64,000 nt of DNA from TK10-74A sp965217625 (GTDB lineage Bacteria; Chloroflexota; Dehalococcoidia; Bin125). Positions 44,855 to 52,782 of this stretch are shown here, piece after piece. The position numbers and the translations under genes are program-made. Where the stretch lies: the NCBI GenBank assembly GCA_965217625.1, contig OZ244557.1, positions 2,108,001 to 2,172,000 of the forward strand, given 5' to 3'. The number at the start of each line of letters is the position of its first letter. Position 1 is the stretch's first letter. The notes below the pieces were generated by a model. That model saw nothing but the letters and a program-made list of their open reading frames with translations, was not told the DNA's origin and did not search any database.

Positions 44855-44938
44855 ATGGCGCAGCACTCCGGGCCGGAAACCGTCACCCGTCCCGGCGCCG
44901 GCCATGCGGAGTCGGCCGAGCCCGAGAAGCGCCACGAC
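44855..44938 (+). pseudogene. Duplicated 5' fragment of clpS (28 codons)
   Basis: The fragment reads MAQHSGPETVTRPGAGHAES then AEPEKRHD and aligns with the first 41 residues of ClpS at 45141 (MAHHSGP... with a 13-residue gap, then APETVTRPGVGHAES). It is preceded by the same TAAAxT-6 nt-ATG start region and is then cut by the beginning of copy 3. It is a remnant of a tandem duplication. The frame stays open past 45500 by chance, but that sequence is not ClpS-like. Confidence 0.75.
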
Positions 44939-45134
44939 GTCTGCTACAGTGGGGGCGGCGCCGGGGGAGCAACCCCCGACGAGCGGGCCGGACACTCCGC
45001 CCCGAGGGGCGGAGGCTGGGGCCCGGCCCGCCCGCCACCCGCAAGGGCGCCGCCGCCGCCCCCGACCATCGCGCCGGGGGCGCTGTGTGTCTGGCCGATC
45101 GTCCTACCGGCTGCGTCCGTCCGGCGGGTAAACT
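44939..45134 (+). ncRNA. Candidate structured RNA element, copy 3 of 3, upstream of clpS
   Basis: GTCTGCTACAGTG, GGGGG/CCCCC around AGCAA, CGGGCCGG with CCGGCCCG enclosing CTCCGCCCC/GGGGCGGAG, and the terminator-like GCCCCCG (45058-45064) with CGGGGGC (45075-45081), then GCTGTGTGTCT. The unit ends in TAAACT (45129-45134), the probable -10 box for clpS. Because clpS would then start transcription at its own ATG, the hairpins are not part of the clpS mRNA from that promoter. Confidence 0.45.
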
Positions 45135-45140
45135 GGCCGC

Positions 45141-45503
45141 ATGGCGCATCACTCCGGGCCGCAGCACATCGTGGCGCAGCGGTCAGCGCCCGAGACCGTT
45201 ACGCGCCCCGGCGTCGGCCACGCCGAATCGACCGAGCTCGACAAGCGCTACCACCTGATCCTGCTCGACGACGACGACCACAGCTACGCCTACGTGGTCG
45301 AGATGCTGGGCCGGCTGTTCGGCTACAGCAAGGAGAAGGCCTTCGCGATCGCGGCCATGGTCGACACGCAGGGCCGCGCCATCGTCGAGACCGCCTCGTA
45401 CGACCGCGTCCGCCACGACCAGCAGCGCATCCACGACCACGGCCCCGACCCGCGCATCGCGCGCTGCCTGGGGTCGATGTCGGCGCTGGTCGAGGAGGCC
45501 TGA
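45141..45503 (+). CDS. clpS: ATP-dependent Clp protease adaptor ClpS
   Basis: A 120-residue ClpS: the core YHLILLDDDDHSYAYVVEML then GRLFGYSKEKAFAIAAMVDT and GRAIVETASYDRVRHDQQR holds the N-degron pocket and the Clp-binding face. ClpS delivers N-end-rule substrates to ClpA/ClpC. The N-terminal 40 residues are a variable tail. The Clp ATPase at 19728 with its short middle domain would be a possible partner. TAAACT lies 6 nt before the ATG, no SD, so translation is likely leaderless. It follows the third copy of the hairpin-rich repeat. Convergent with the metallo-hydrolase gene, which starts its stop right after the clpS stop. Confidence 0.88.
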   Translation: MAHHSGPQHIVAQRSAPETVTRPGVGHAESTELDKRYHLILLDDDDHSYAYVVEMLGRLFGYSKEKAFAIAAMVDTQGRAIVETASYDRVRHDQQRIHDHGPDPRIARCLGSMSALVEEA

Positions 45504-46451
45504 TCAGGCCAGGCAGCGCACGGGGCCGCCGTTGAGCACCACCATGTCGGCGGCCATCCGGGCGGAGTCGATCGGCGCGCCCAGCGCCTCGCCGCGCAAC
45601 TCCGAATAGGCCCGATGCAGGTTGCCCACCAGGCGCTCGCTGTCCAGCAGGCCGGCGAAGCGCCCCAGGTCGGTGTCACGGGCCAGCTCCAGCGGGGTCG
45701 CCCCGGCCTCGAAGCCGCGCCGCGCGACCTCCTGCACGAAGCGCAGGTAGGCCGCGACCTCGTCGATGGCCTCGGGGCCGCAGACCGGCCCGTGCCCGGG
45801 GATCAGCGTCTCGGCACCGATCGCGCGCAGATCCTCCAGGGTGTGCAGCCAGCCCGCGATCGAGCCGGCCACGGCGAACGGCGTGCCCTGGTTGAAGATC
45901 ACGTCGCCCGTGATCAGCACGCGCCGCTCCGGGATCCAGGCCACGACGTCGTTGGTCGTGTGCGCCGGCCCCACGTACTCCAGTTCCACGGACAGGTCGC
46001 CCGCGTACAGCGTCACCGACTCCTCGAACGTCAGCATCGGCGGCACGACCTCGACGTCGCCGAAGTCGACGGCCGGGAAGAGGCGGCGCGCCCCCGTCAT
46101 GACGCCGTCGCCCGCCGCGACGATCTCCTCGCGGCAGAGTTCGTGCCCCACGATCGTCACCTCCGGCCCGAAGAGCGAGTTGCCCAGCGTGTGGTCGAGG
46201 TGGTGGTGCGTGTTGAGCAGCGTGCTCACGGGCTTGTCGGTCGTGCGCGCGATCGCGGCCCGCAGGTCGCGCGTGCGCCGCTCCGTCGCCCCGGCGTCGA
46301 CCACGATCACGCCGCGGCCGCCGGTCAGGAAGGCCATGTTGTTCAGGCACCAGCTGCCGTCGGGCTGCAGGTAGGCGAAGATGCCCGGACCGACCTCCTC
46401 GATGTGCGGCGGCGGCAGTGCGGCGCCCTCGGGGATCTGCTGGCTGGTCAT
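45504..46451 (-). CDS. Metallo-beta-lactamase fold hydrolase
   Basis: A 315-residue MBL-fold protein. The metal-binding motif is LLNTHHHLDHTLGNSLFG (HxHxDH type), with GPAHTTNDVVAWIPERRVL, Asp in LITGDVIFNQGTPF and the last His in LIPGHGPVCG. This pattern fits the group of MBL hydrolases acting on lactones, thioesters or similar, not true beta-lactamases with certainty. No signal peptide is seen, so it is cytoplasmic. Neighbours do not define the substrate. Confidence 0.85.
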   Translation of the reverse strand: MTSQQIPEGAALPPPHIEEVGPGIFAYLQPDGSWCLNNMAFLTGGRGVIVVDAGATERRTRDLRAAIARTTDKPVSTLLNTHHHLDHTLGNSLFGPEVTIVGHELCREEIVAAGDGVMTGARRLFPAVDFGDVEVVPPMLTFEESVTLYAGDLSVELEYVGPAHTTNDVVAWIPERRVLITGDVIFNQGTPFAVAGSIAGWLHTLEDLRAIGAETLIPGHGPVCGPEAIDEVAAYLRFVQEVARRGFEAGATPLELARDTDLGRFAGLLDSERLVGNLHRAYSELRGEALGAPIDSARMAADMVVLNGGPVRCLA

Positions 46452-46474
46452 CGTGCACGCTCCCCCGTTCAGTC

Positions 46475-46960
46475 TCAGTTGCGACGCCGGCAGCGCCGGG
46501 CGTCGAACAGCGCGATACCGAGGCCCAGCGCCAGGAAACCGATCGTCAGGCCCAGCAGGACGGCCGCCGTGGTGGCGTCGTAGTCGCCCAGGGCGCGCAG
46601 CGCGAGGAACGCCGCGCCCAGCAGCGCCGCGACGAAGATCCCCGTCCAGTGCCGCACGGACTCGCTCAGGAACGCGATCGCGATGCCCGCCGTCGCGGCC
46701 CCACCGACGACCAGCGCCAGCACGATGTCCTCCTCGCGGTTCCAGCCGCCGCGGGCCGTGCCGGTGAGCGCGTCGACCTCGTCGCCGGGCTCGCCGCCGC
46801 GGATCGCCAGGAACGCCACGACGATCGCCATCGCCACGCCCCCGCCCAGCAGCGGCCGCCCCCAGCGTCCGGCCAGATCGTCGAGGCTCGGCCGGCCGTA
46901 GCGCGTGCGCTCGCGGCGCGCGTGCTCCGGCGTCGGCGTGGGGTTGGAGGAGTCGGTCAT
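46475..46960 (-). CDS. Membrane protein with four helices, unknown function
   Basis: A 161-residue protein: polar N-terminus (about 38 residues), then hydrophobic helices at about 38-52 (LGGGVAMAIVVAFLAIR), 78-98, 105-123 (WTGIFVAALLGAAFLALRA) and 130-150 (AAVLLGLTIGFLALGLGIAL), ending in basic residues. No family recognised. It lies 23 bp upstream of the metallo-hydrolase gene on the same strand and 29 bp downstream of the SDR gene, so the three may be cotranscribed. Confidence 0.6.
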   Translation of the reverse strand: MTDSSNPTPTPEHARRERTRYGRPSLDDLAGRWGRPLLGGGVAMAIVVAFLAIRGGEPGDEVDALTGTARGGWNREEDIVLALVVGGAATAGIAIAFLSESVRHWTGIFVAALLGAAFLALRALGDYDATTAAVLLGLTIGFLALGLGIALFDARRCRRRN

Positions 46961-46989
46961 GGCTGCGGCGGTCGCTTCTCCCGGCCGTA

Positions 46990-47763
46990 TCAGGTATTCG
47001 AGCGGCTCTGGCCGCCATCGACGTTAATGCACGCGCCCGTGATCCACGAGGAGCGGGACGAGGCGAGGAAGGCGACGACGTCGGCCACCTCCTCGGGCCG
47101 CCCGAAGCGCCCCCAGGCGATGCCGTCCAGGATCGAGCGCTGGATGGTGTCCGGGTCGTCGTCGTAGCGGGTCTGCCAGCGGCTGCCGGGCCAGGCGATC
47201 GAGCCCGGCGCGACCGAGTTGACCCGGATGTGCGCCGGGGCCAGCTCCTCCGAGAGCGCCTTGGCGTGGCTGTGCATCGCCGCCTTCATGGCGTTGTACT
47301 GCGCCGAGCCGCCCGCCTCGCGCCCGAAGATCGAGCCGATGTGGATCACGGCGGCCGGCGCATCCGCCGTCGCGCGGGCGCGCAGGTGGGGCAGCGCGGC
47401 GCGCGTCGTGCGCACGGCGGCGAGCAGGTTGAGATCGAACATCTGCCGCCAGACGTCGTCGCCCTCGCCGCGGATCGAGACGCCCATGTTGTTGACGACG
47501 ATGTCGATCCCCCCCAGCCCCGCCGCCGTCTCCGCCACGACGCGCTCCACGTCCGCCGCGACGCCCATGTCGGCGGGCAAGCCCAGACAGCGGCCCGGGC
47601 CGGCGGCGTCGATCTCGGCGCGGGCGCCCGCCACGACGTCCGGCCGGCGGGCGCAGATCGCGACGTCGGCGCCCTCCGCCGCCAGGGCCAGCCCGCAGGC
47701 CTTGCCGATCCCCTCGGACGCGCCCGTGATCAGCGCCACGCGGCCCCGCAGTCCCAGATCCAT
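46990..47763 (-). CDS. Short-chain dehydrogenase/reductase
   Basis: A 257-residue classical SDR. The cofactor motif is ALITGASEGIGKACGLALAA, with Arg after the second strand (AICARRPD) favouring NADP; the NNMG motif is VVNNMGVSI, catalytic Ser in VIHIGSIFGRE and YNAMK as YxxxK. The end (WITGACINVDGGQSRSNT) is the usual C-terminus. It should be an active NAD(P)-dependent alcohol or ketone oxidoreductase, unlike the altered SDR at 43681. GGAGAC precedes the ATG. Divergent from the acylase-like gene. Confidence 0.92.
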   Translation of the reverse strand: MDLGLRGRVALITGASEGIGKACGLALAAEGADVAICARRPDVVAGARAEIDAAGPGRCLGLPADMGVAADVERVVAETAAGLGGIDIVVNNMGVSIRGEGDDVWRQMFDLNLLAAVRTTRAALPHLRARATADAPAAVIHIGSIFGREAGGSAQYNAMKAAMHSHAKALSEELAPAHIRVNSVAPGSIAWPGSRWQTRYDDDPDTIQRSILDGIAWGRFGRPEEVADVVAFLASSRSSWITGACINVDGGQSRSNT

Positions 47764-47856
47764 CGTGTCTCCTCGCCGATGCCTGCGCGCGGCGACGTCG
47801 CGCCCGCGGACGCCAGCATACGGCCCGTAGGCGGCGTCTCCGTACACTGCGCCCAA

Positions 47857-50286
47857 ATGCCCGATTTCCCATCCCCAACCGTCGCGGGGCTGCGCTCCCG
47901 CGAGCGCGCCCTGCGCCTGACGCTGTCGCAGGGCGGCGCCTTCGCCCGCGCGATGGGAGGCGAGTTGCTGCGCCGTCCCGCGCCGCCCCAGATCGACGGC
48001 GCGCTGCGGGCGGACGGCCTGCGCGCGCCGGTCGAGATCATCCGCGACGCGTCGGCCGTGCCCCACATCTACGCCGAGTGCGAGGCCGACGCCCTGTTCG
48101 GGCTGGGCTTCGTGCACGCCCAGGATCGCTACTGGCAGATGGAGTTCTACCGCCGCGCCGCGCAGGGCCGCATGGCGGAGGTCGCCGGGCCCGCGGCGCT
48201 GCCATCGGACCGGCTGATGCGATCCGTGGGCCTGCAGCGCGCCGCCGACGCCGCCTGGGATGCGCTGCCGGCGGCGTCGCAGGAGCGGGTGGCGCCCTAC
48301 GTCCGGGGCGTGAACGCGGCCATGGAGCGCGGTCCGCGCCCGCTCGAGGCGCGCATCCTCGGCTACCAGCCGGAGCCGTGGCAGGCGCGCGACTCCGCCC
48401 TCTGGGCGAAGCTGCTGGCCTTCATGCTCTCCCCGGCCTGGGAGGTGCAGATCCAGCGCGCCCGGCTGATCGAGCAGGCCGGCGTCGAGGCGCTGGTCGC
48501 GCTCGACCCCGGCTACCCCGCCGACGGCCCCGCGATGATTCCCCCCGGCGTCCCCTTCGGCCACCTCTCCCGCGAGTTGGGCGCCGCCTACGCCGCCCTC
48601 GCCGGGGCGACCGGGCTGGGCGCGACCGGGGCCGGCAGCAACGCCTGGGCCGTCGCCGCCGACGCGACCGCCACCGGGACGGCGCTCTTCGCCTGCGACC
48701 CCCACCTCACCGCCGTGAATCCACCCTACGGCCACTTCGCGCACATCGAGTGCCCCGAGTACAGCCTCGCCGGCGCGACGGCGCCCGGCTTCCCCGGCGT
48801 CATCTGGGGCTGCAACCGCCGCATCGCCTGGGGGGCCACTGCGGGGCTGGTGAGCACGCAGGACGTCGTCGTGGAGGAGTTCGACGACGCGGGCCGCTAC
48901 CGCACGCCCGACGGCTGGGAGCGCGCCGGCGAGATCGAGGAGCGCATCGCGGTGCGGGGCCACCCCGACGAGATCCTGCGCATCCGCACGACCCGCAACG
49001 GCCCCATCGTGTCGCCGCAGATCCGGGGCGTGCGGCACGCGCTGGCGCTGCGATCGGCGGTGCTCGACGCGCCCGCATCGGTGCAGGCGCTGCTCGACCT
49101 CCCCCGCGCGGGCAACATCGACAGCTTCCGCGCCGCGGTCGCGTCGTTCCAGGAGTTCAACCTGGTCGTCGGCTACGCCGACGTGGGGGGGCACATCGGG
49201 TTGCAGATGACGGGCGCCGTGCCGCAGCGACCGCCGGGCGCGGCCTGGTTGCCGGCCTGCGGCTGGGACTCGGCCGCGGAGCCCGGCCGCCTCGTCCCGG
49301 CGGAGGAGCTGCCCCAGCTCTTCGACCCGCCGGGCGGGCGCGTCTGGGCCGCCAATCACGCCCCCCTGCCGATCGACGCGCTGCGCTTCGACGGCGAGTT
49401 CCTCGACGCCTATCGCGCGGCGCGGATCGGGGAGGTGCTGATGGGCTCCGACCAGCACACCCCCGAGACGATGCGCCGGCTGCAGGTGGACCGCCATTCG
49501 CTCGGGTTCCGCGCCGTCGCGCGTCACCTCGCCGCGCTGGAGGCAGCCGGTGAGCGCGAGCGCCGGCTGCTCGACCGCGTGCGCGACTGGGACGGCGAGG
49601 CCGGCGTCGAGTCCGTCGCCGCCGCGATCGTGGGCGTCACATATACGCGGCTGCTGGAGGCGGTCGTGCGGGCCAAGCTCGGCGACCACGTGGCGCTCTT
49701 CTTCGGCGACGTGCACGCCGTGCCCAACCTCAACATCCTGCTCGCCCGCGCGGCCTCGCTCGTCGTCGGGCTGCTCGACGAAGCGCCCGCCGATTGGTTC
49801 GGCGCCGCCCCGCCGGCCGGTGGCCGGGATGTCTGGAGCGCCGTCCTGCTGCGCAGCTTCCGCGACGCCGTCGCCCTGCTCGAGGAGCGGCTGGGGCCGG
49901 ACCCCGATCGCTGGGCCTGGGGCCGCGTGCGCCGCGTCACGCTGAAGCACGGCCTGGGCGACGTCCCGATCCTGGCCAAGCTGTTCAGCCTGGGGCCCAT
50001 CGGCGTGGGCTCCGACGCGCAGGCGCCGCTGCAGGCGGGCCCCCTGAGCCCCGACCCGTTCGCGCCCGTGACCGGCATCCCCGCCCTGCGGCTGCTCGTC
50101 GAGATGTCGGACCCGCCCGTCGCCCGCTTCACGCTCGCCGGCGGGCAGGTGGGACGTCGCGGCGACCCGCACCACGACGACCTGTTGGAGGACTGGCGCG
50201 CGGGCCGCCTGCGGCCGCTGCACACGCAGCGCGAGGGCGTCGAGGCGGACGCGGCGCATCGGTTGCGGCTGGAGCCGCCCGGCTAG
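47857..50286 (+). CDS. Penicillin acylase family Ntn-hydrolase
   Basis: An 809-residue protein of the penicillin amidase family, which cleaves amide bonds (beta-lactams, acyl-homoserine lactones, or others) after autocatalytic cleavage. The alpha part has VPHIYAECEADALFGLGFVH and AQDRYWQMEFYRRAAQGRMA. The predicted cleavage site and nucleophile is Ser261 in GAGSNAWAV, followed by CDPHLTAVNPP and RRIAWGATAGLVSTQDV; RVWAANHAPLP is a later family block. No signal peptide is visible, whereas most family members are exported. TACACT lies 8 nt before the ATG, no SD. Substrate not predictable. Confidence 0.9.
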   Translation: MPDFPSPTVAGLRSRERALRLTLSQGGAFARAMGGELLRRPAPPQIDGALRADGLRAPVEIIRDASAVPHIYAECEADALFGLGFVHAQDRYWQMEFYRRAAQGRMAEVAGPAALPSDRLMRSVGLQRAADAAWDALPAASQERVAPYVRGVNAAMERGPRPLEARILGYQPEPWQARDSALWAKLLAFMLSPAWEVQIQRARLIEQAGVEALVALDPGYPADGPAMIPPGVPFGHLSRELGAAYAALAGATGLGATGAGSNAWAVAADATATGTALFACDPHLTAVNPPYGHFAHIECPEYSLAGATAPGFPGVIWGCNRRIAWGATAGLVSTQDVVVEEFDDAGRYRTPDGWERAGEIEERIAVRGHPDEILRIRTTRNGPIVSPQIRGVRHALALRSAVLDAPASVQALLDLPRAGNIDSFRAAVASFQEFNLVVGYADVGGHIGLQMTGAVPQRPPGAAWLPACGWDSAAEPGRLVPAEELPQLFDPPGGRVWAANHAPLPIDALRFDGEFLDAYRAARIGEVLMGSDQHTPETMRRLQVDRHSLGFRAVARHLAALEAAGERERRLLDRVRDWDGEAGVESVAAAIVGVTYTRLLEAVVRAKLGDHVALFFGDVHAVPNLNILLARAASLVVGLLDEAPADWFGAAPPAGGRDVWSAVLLRSFRDAVALLEERLGPDPDRWAWGRVRRVTLKHGLGDVPILAKLFSLGPIGVGSDAQAPLQAGPLSPDPFAPVTGIPALRLLVEMSDPPVARFTLAGGQVGRRGDPHHDDLLEDWRAGRLRPLHTQREGVEADAAHRLRLEPPG

Positions 50287-50346
50287 CCGGCGTTGCGCTG
50301 TTGCGGCAGGCGCGTAACGGGGCGACCCTGCGGGGGGAACGCAGAG

Positions 50347-51075
50347 ATGGACGCACTCACCCGGGACGGGCACATCGCGCGACTGACGCTGCCGGCGGCG
50401 CTCGACGCCCAAACGGTGGCGTTGCTGCGCGACGCCTGCGCCGCCGTCGCGGAGGAGGCGGAGATCCGCGTGCTCGTCGTGGACGCGCCGCCCGACTGCT
50501 GGCGCGGCTGGCCCGAGGCGCTGCTCCCGCGTCTGGCCGGCGAGGGGCTGGTGGGCGACCCCTTCGGGCCGCTGGCGGCGCTGCCCCAGCCGACGGTCGC
50601 CGTGCTGCGCGGCGACGTCCTCGACGCCGGCCTGGAGCTGGCGCTGTGCGCCGACCTGCGCGTCTGCGACGGCGTGGCCCGCTTCGGGCTGCCCGGCGTC
50701 GCGGCGGGGCGTCTGCCCGTCGCGGGGGGCCTGCAGCGTCTGGCCCGCGCGGTGGGGCGATCGCGCGCCACCCAGCTCCTGCTGGGCGACCCGATCGACG
50801 CCGCCGCCGCGCGCGACTGGGGCCTCGTCAGCGCAAGCGAGACCGGCGATGACCCGGCCGCGCTCGCCGGGGCGCTGGCCGGCCGCATCGCGGCGCGCGG
50901 CCCCATCGCCACGCGGCTGGCCAAGGAGGCCGTCGCGCGGGGGCTGGAAATGCCGCTCGATCAGGCCCTGCGCTACGAAACGGATCTGACGATCCTGCTG
51001 CAAAGCAGCGACGATCGGGCGGAGGGCGTACAGGCCTTCCTGGAGAAGCGACCGCCGCACTTTCATGGCCGTTGA
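50347..51075 (+). CDS. Crotonase-like protein lacking one catalytic glutamate
   Basis: A 242-residue member of the crotonase fold, diverged at the N-terminus (IARLTLPAALDAQTVALLRD). The region DAGLELALCADLRVCD retains one glutamate, but the second position reads FGLPGVAAGRLPVAGG where hydratases have PE; Gly replaces Glu. The oxyanion segment is also altered (DAPPDCWRGWPEALL). So it is probably not an active enoyl-CoA hydratase, perhaps a structural or different-reaction relative. It follows the acylase-like gene by 60 bp. Confidence 0.82.
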   Translation: MDALTRDGHIARLTLPAALDAQTVALLRDACAAVAEEAEIRVLVVDAPPDCWRGWPEALLPRLAGEGLVGDPFGPLAALPQPTVAVLRGDVLDAGLELALCADLRVCDGVARFGLPGVAAGRLPVAGGLQRLARAVGRSRATQLLLGDPIDAAAARDWGLVSASETGDDPAALAGALAGRIAARGPIATRLAKEAVARGLEMPLDQALRYETDLTILLQSSDDRAEGVQAFLEKRPPHFHGR

Positions 51076-51281
51076 GCGGCCCAGTGGCGCGCCGCCGTGA
51101 CACTGGCGCTGGTATCAGGCATGATCGATCAATGCGCCGTCCACAGGGGCGGCGCGGAGCGGCGCGCCGGTGGCCATCGCGGCCGCCGAAATCGACGCCA
51201 TCATCAGCGACGCCGCGGGAGGCAGCGGGACGCCCCGCGGCCCACAGCCATCCCGCGTAGCACAGGCAAGAGGAGACCACC

Positions 51282-51530
51282 GTGCACATCATTCTCGACG
51301 AGGAAGAGGCCCTGTCGGTCCTGCAGCTGGTCACGGCGCAAGTCGTCGATGGGGTCGAGCTGTCGGAGCCGACGGTGGACGCCATCCGCGACTGGCGGAA
51401 CAAGACGCTGGAGCGCGGCAGTGCGGACCTGCTGAACTTCGCCACGGCCCTGAACGAGACGCTGGGCAACACGATCGACGAGGAACTGAAGCGGACGATC
51501 CGCCGCCGCGACTACTACCGCAACGCCTAA
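51282..51530 (+). CDS. Small protein, 82 aa, paralogue of the next gene
   Basis: An 82-residue acidic protein: MHIILDEEEALSVLQLVTAQ, then VVDGVELSEPTVDAIRDWRN, then two helices ending RRRDYYRNA. It starts at GTG 51282 with AGAGGAG upstream. The first 60 residues align without gaps to the protein at 51566, sharing a DE-x-W/L start, V-D-x-V, a W(R/K) pair and helix pattern, so the two are old tandem duplicates. No family recognised. Strong ribosome-binding sites and conservation of pattern speak for real genes. Confidence 0.6.
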   Translation: MHIILDEEEALSVLQLVTAQVVDGVELSEPTVDAIRDWRNKTLERGSADLLNFATALNETLGNTIDEELKRTIRRRDYYRNA

Positions 51531-51565
51531 GCGCACCAGCGCGCCGCCGAAAGCGAGCCGAACTC

Positions 51566-51808
51566 ATGGCCACCATTGAATTCAACATCGACGAGTCGTG
51601 GGAGCTGATGTCCTTCATCGTCAGCCACATGCTCGACAACGTGCCGATGGACAAGTCGGACCGCGCCAAGGTGCGACGCTGGAAGTCGGGCGAGATGCGC
51701 GCCTCCAGCGAGGACATGCGCGCGCTGCATGAGAAGATCAACGCCGACATCGCCCGCCTCTGGGAGGTGCGCCGGAAGAGTGAGCTGCGGCGCCCCGACT
51801 GGCGTTGA
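51566..51808 (+). CDS. Small protein, 80 aa, paralogue of the preceding gene
   Basis: An 80-residue protein: MATIEFNIDESWELMSFIVS, HMLDNVPMDKSDRAKVRRWK, then helix (EDMRALHEKINADIARLWEV) and a basic tail. It pairs with the gene at 51282 (35 bp upstream) and ends 12 bp before the crotonase at 51821; the three may be one transcript. Charged helices without membrane segments suggest a small cytoplasmic regulatory or scaffold protein, but nothing specific can be said. Confidence 0.6.
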   Translation: MATIEFNIDESWELMSFIVSHMLDNVPMDKSDRAKVRRWKSGEMRASSEDMRALHEKINADIARLWEVRRKSELRRPDWR

Positions 51809-51820
51809 TCGGCCGTCGCC

Positions 51821-52585
51821 ATGCCCGCGGCCCCCTCCGACGACACGGCCGACGACGCGGCCGGTGACGCCCCCGATGCGTCCGTTCTGCTCTACGCGAA
51901 GCCCGCGCCCGGCGTCGCCACGCTGACCCTGAACCGGCCTGCCGCGCTCAACGCCATCAACCTGGCCATGCGCGACGAACTCTGGGGCTACCTCGACGCC
52001 GTGGCCGTCGATCCCGACGTGCGGGTGCTGCTCTTCCGCGGGGCCGGGCCGCGTGCCTTCTCGGCCGGCGCCGACATCACCGAGTTCGGGACCGCGCCCA
52101 GCCTGCTCGCCGCCCGCGCCGCCCGCCACCAGCGCGACATCTGGGATCGGCTCGAGCGTCTGCCCGTGCTGACCATCGCGGCGCTGCACGGCTTCTGCTT
52201 CGGGGCCGGCATCGAGTTGCCGCTGTACTGCGACCTGCGCATCGCCGCCGACGACACCCGCATCGCGCTGCCCGAGGTGACGCTGGGCTACATCCCCTCC
52301 GCCGGCGGCACGCAAATGCTGCCCCGGCTGATGCCCCCCGGCGTCGCGCGCGGCTTCGTGCTCAGCGGCGACGCCATCGACGCGGGCCGCGCCCTCGCCT
52401 GGGGCCTGGTGCACGAAGTCGTCCCCCGCGCCGATCTCGACGCGCACGCCCTGCGTCGCGCGACGCAGCTGGCCTCGCGGGACACCGCCACGCTGACCGC
52501 CGCCGCGCGCGCGATCCGACGCGGGCTCGACCTGGGGCTGCGCGACGCCATCGCGGCCGACGCGGCGATGGCCCTCGCCGGCTGA
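51821..52585 (+). CDS. Enoyl-CoA hydratase/isomerase
   Basis: A 254-residue crotonase with all the features of a hydratase: VATLTLNRPAALNAINLAMR, oxyanion loop RAFSAGADITEFG, catalytic Glu in FGAGIELPLYCDLRI and second Glu in IALPEVTLGYIPSAGGTQML. It hydrates trans-2-enoyl-CoA in beta-oxidation or related pathways. An acidic N-terminal extension of about 20 residues precedes the fold. Next on the strand is the acyl-CoA synthetase at 52783, compatible with one pathway. Confidence 0.93.
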   Translation: MPAAPSDDTADDAAGDAPDASVLLYAKPAPGVATLTLNRPAALNAINLAMRDELWGYLDAVAVDPDVRVLLFRGAGPRAFSAGADITEFGTAPSLLAARAARHQRDIWDRLERLPVLTIAALHGFCFGAGIELPLYCDLRIAADDTRIALPEVTLGYIPSAGGTQMLPRLMPPGVARGFVLSGDAIDAGRALAWGLVHEVVPRADLDAHALRRATQLASRDTATLTAAARAIRRGLDLGLRDAIAADAAMALAG

Positions 52586-52658
52586 CGTGCTCGGCGCAGC
52601 CCTGCGGGCTCGGTAGGCTGGACCGTGGCGCGCGCAGCCGCTATGCCGGTCTGCGTGC

Positions 52659-52705
52659 CCCCGGCATGCGCCGGGGCCGGTTGACCGGGGCCGGTTGACC
52701 GGGGC
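52659..52705 (+). repeat. Hairpin plus 14-bp tandem repeat
   Basis: CCCCGGC (52659-52665), loop ATGC, GCCGGGG (52670-52676), then 2.5 copies of CCGGGGCCGGTTGA (52671-52684, 52685-52698, partial to 52705). Each unit creates a TTGACC box. It lies in the 197-bp gap before the acyl-CoA synthetase gene and could be a terminator of the crotonase transcript or part of the next promoter. Confidence 0.55.
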
Positions 52706-52782
52706 AGCGTGATCGGCGGCGGCAGCGGAATCGACGGCAACGGCGCGCCCGTGCACGCGGGCGCCCGGTGGAGGGGTCAGGC

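Noticed and set aside
44855..45535. 226-residue ORF from the clpS remnant
   Set aside because: Only the first 28 codons resemble ClpS; the remainder passes through the hairpin-rich repeat and another frame of the real clpS.
46990..51066. 1358-residue minus-strand ORF
   Set aside because: Only its C-terminal part from 47763 is a real SDR; the rest runs antisense to the acylase and crotonase genes and has no family pattern.
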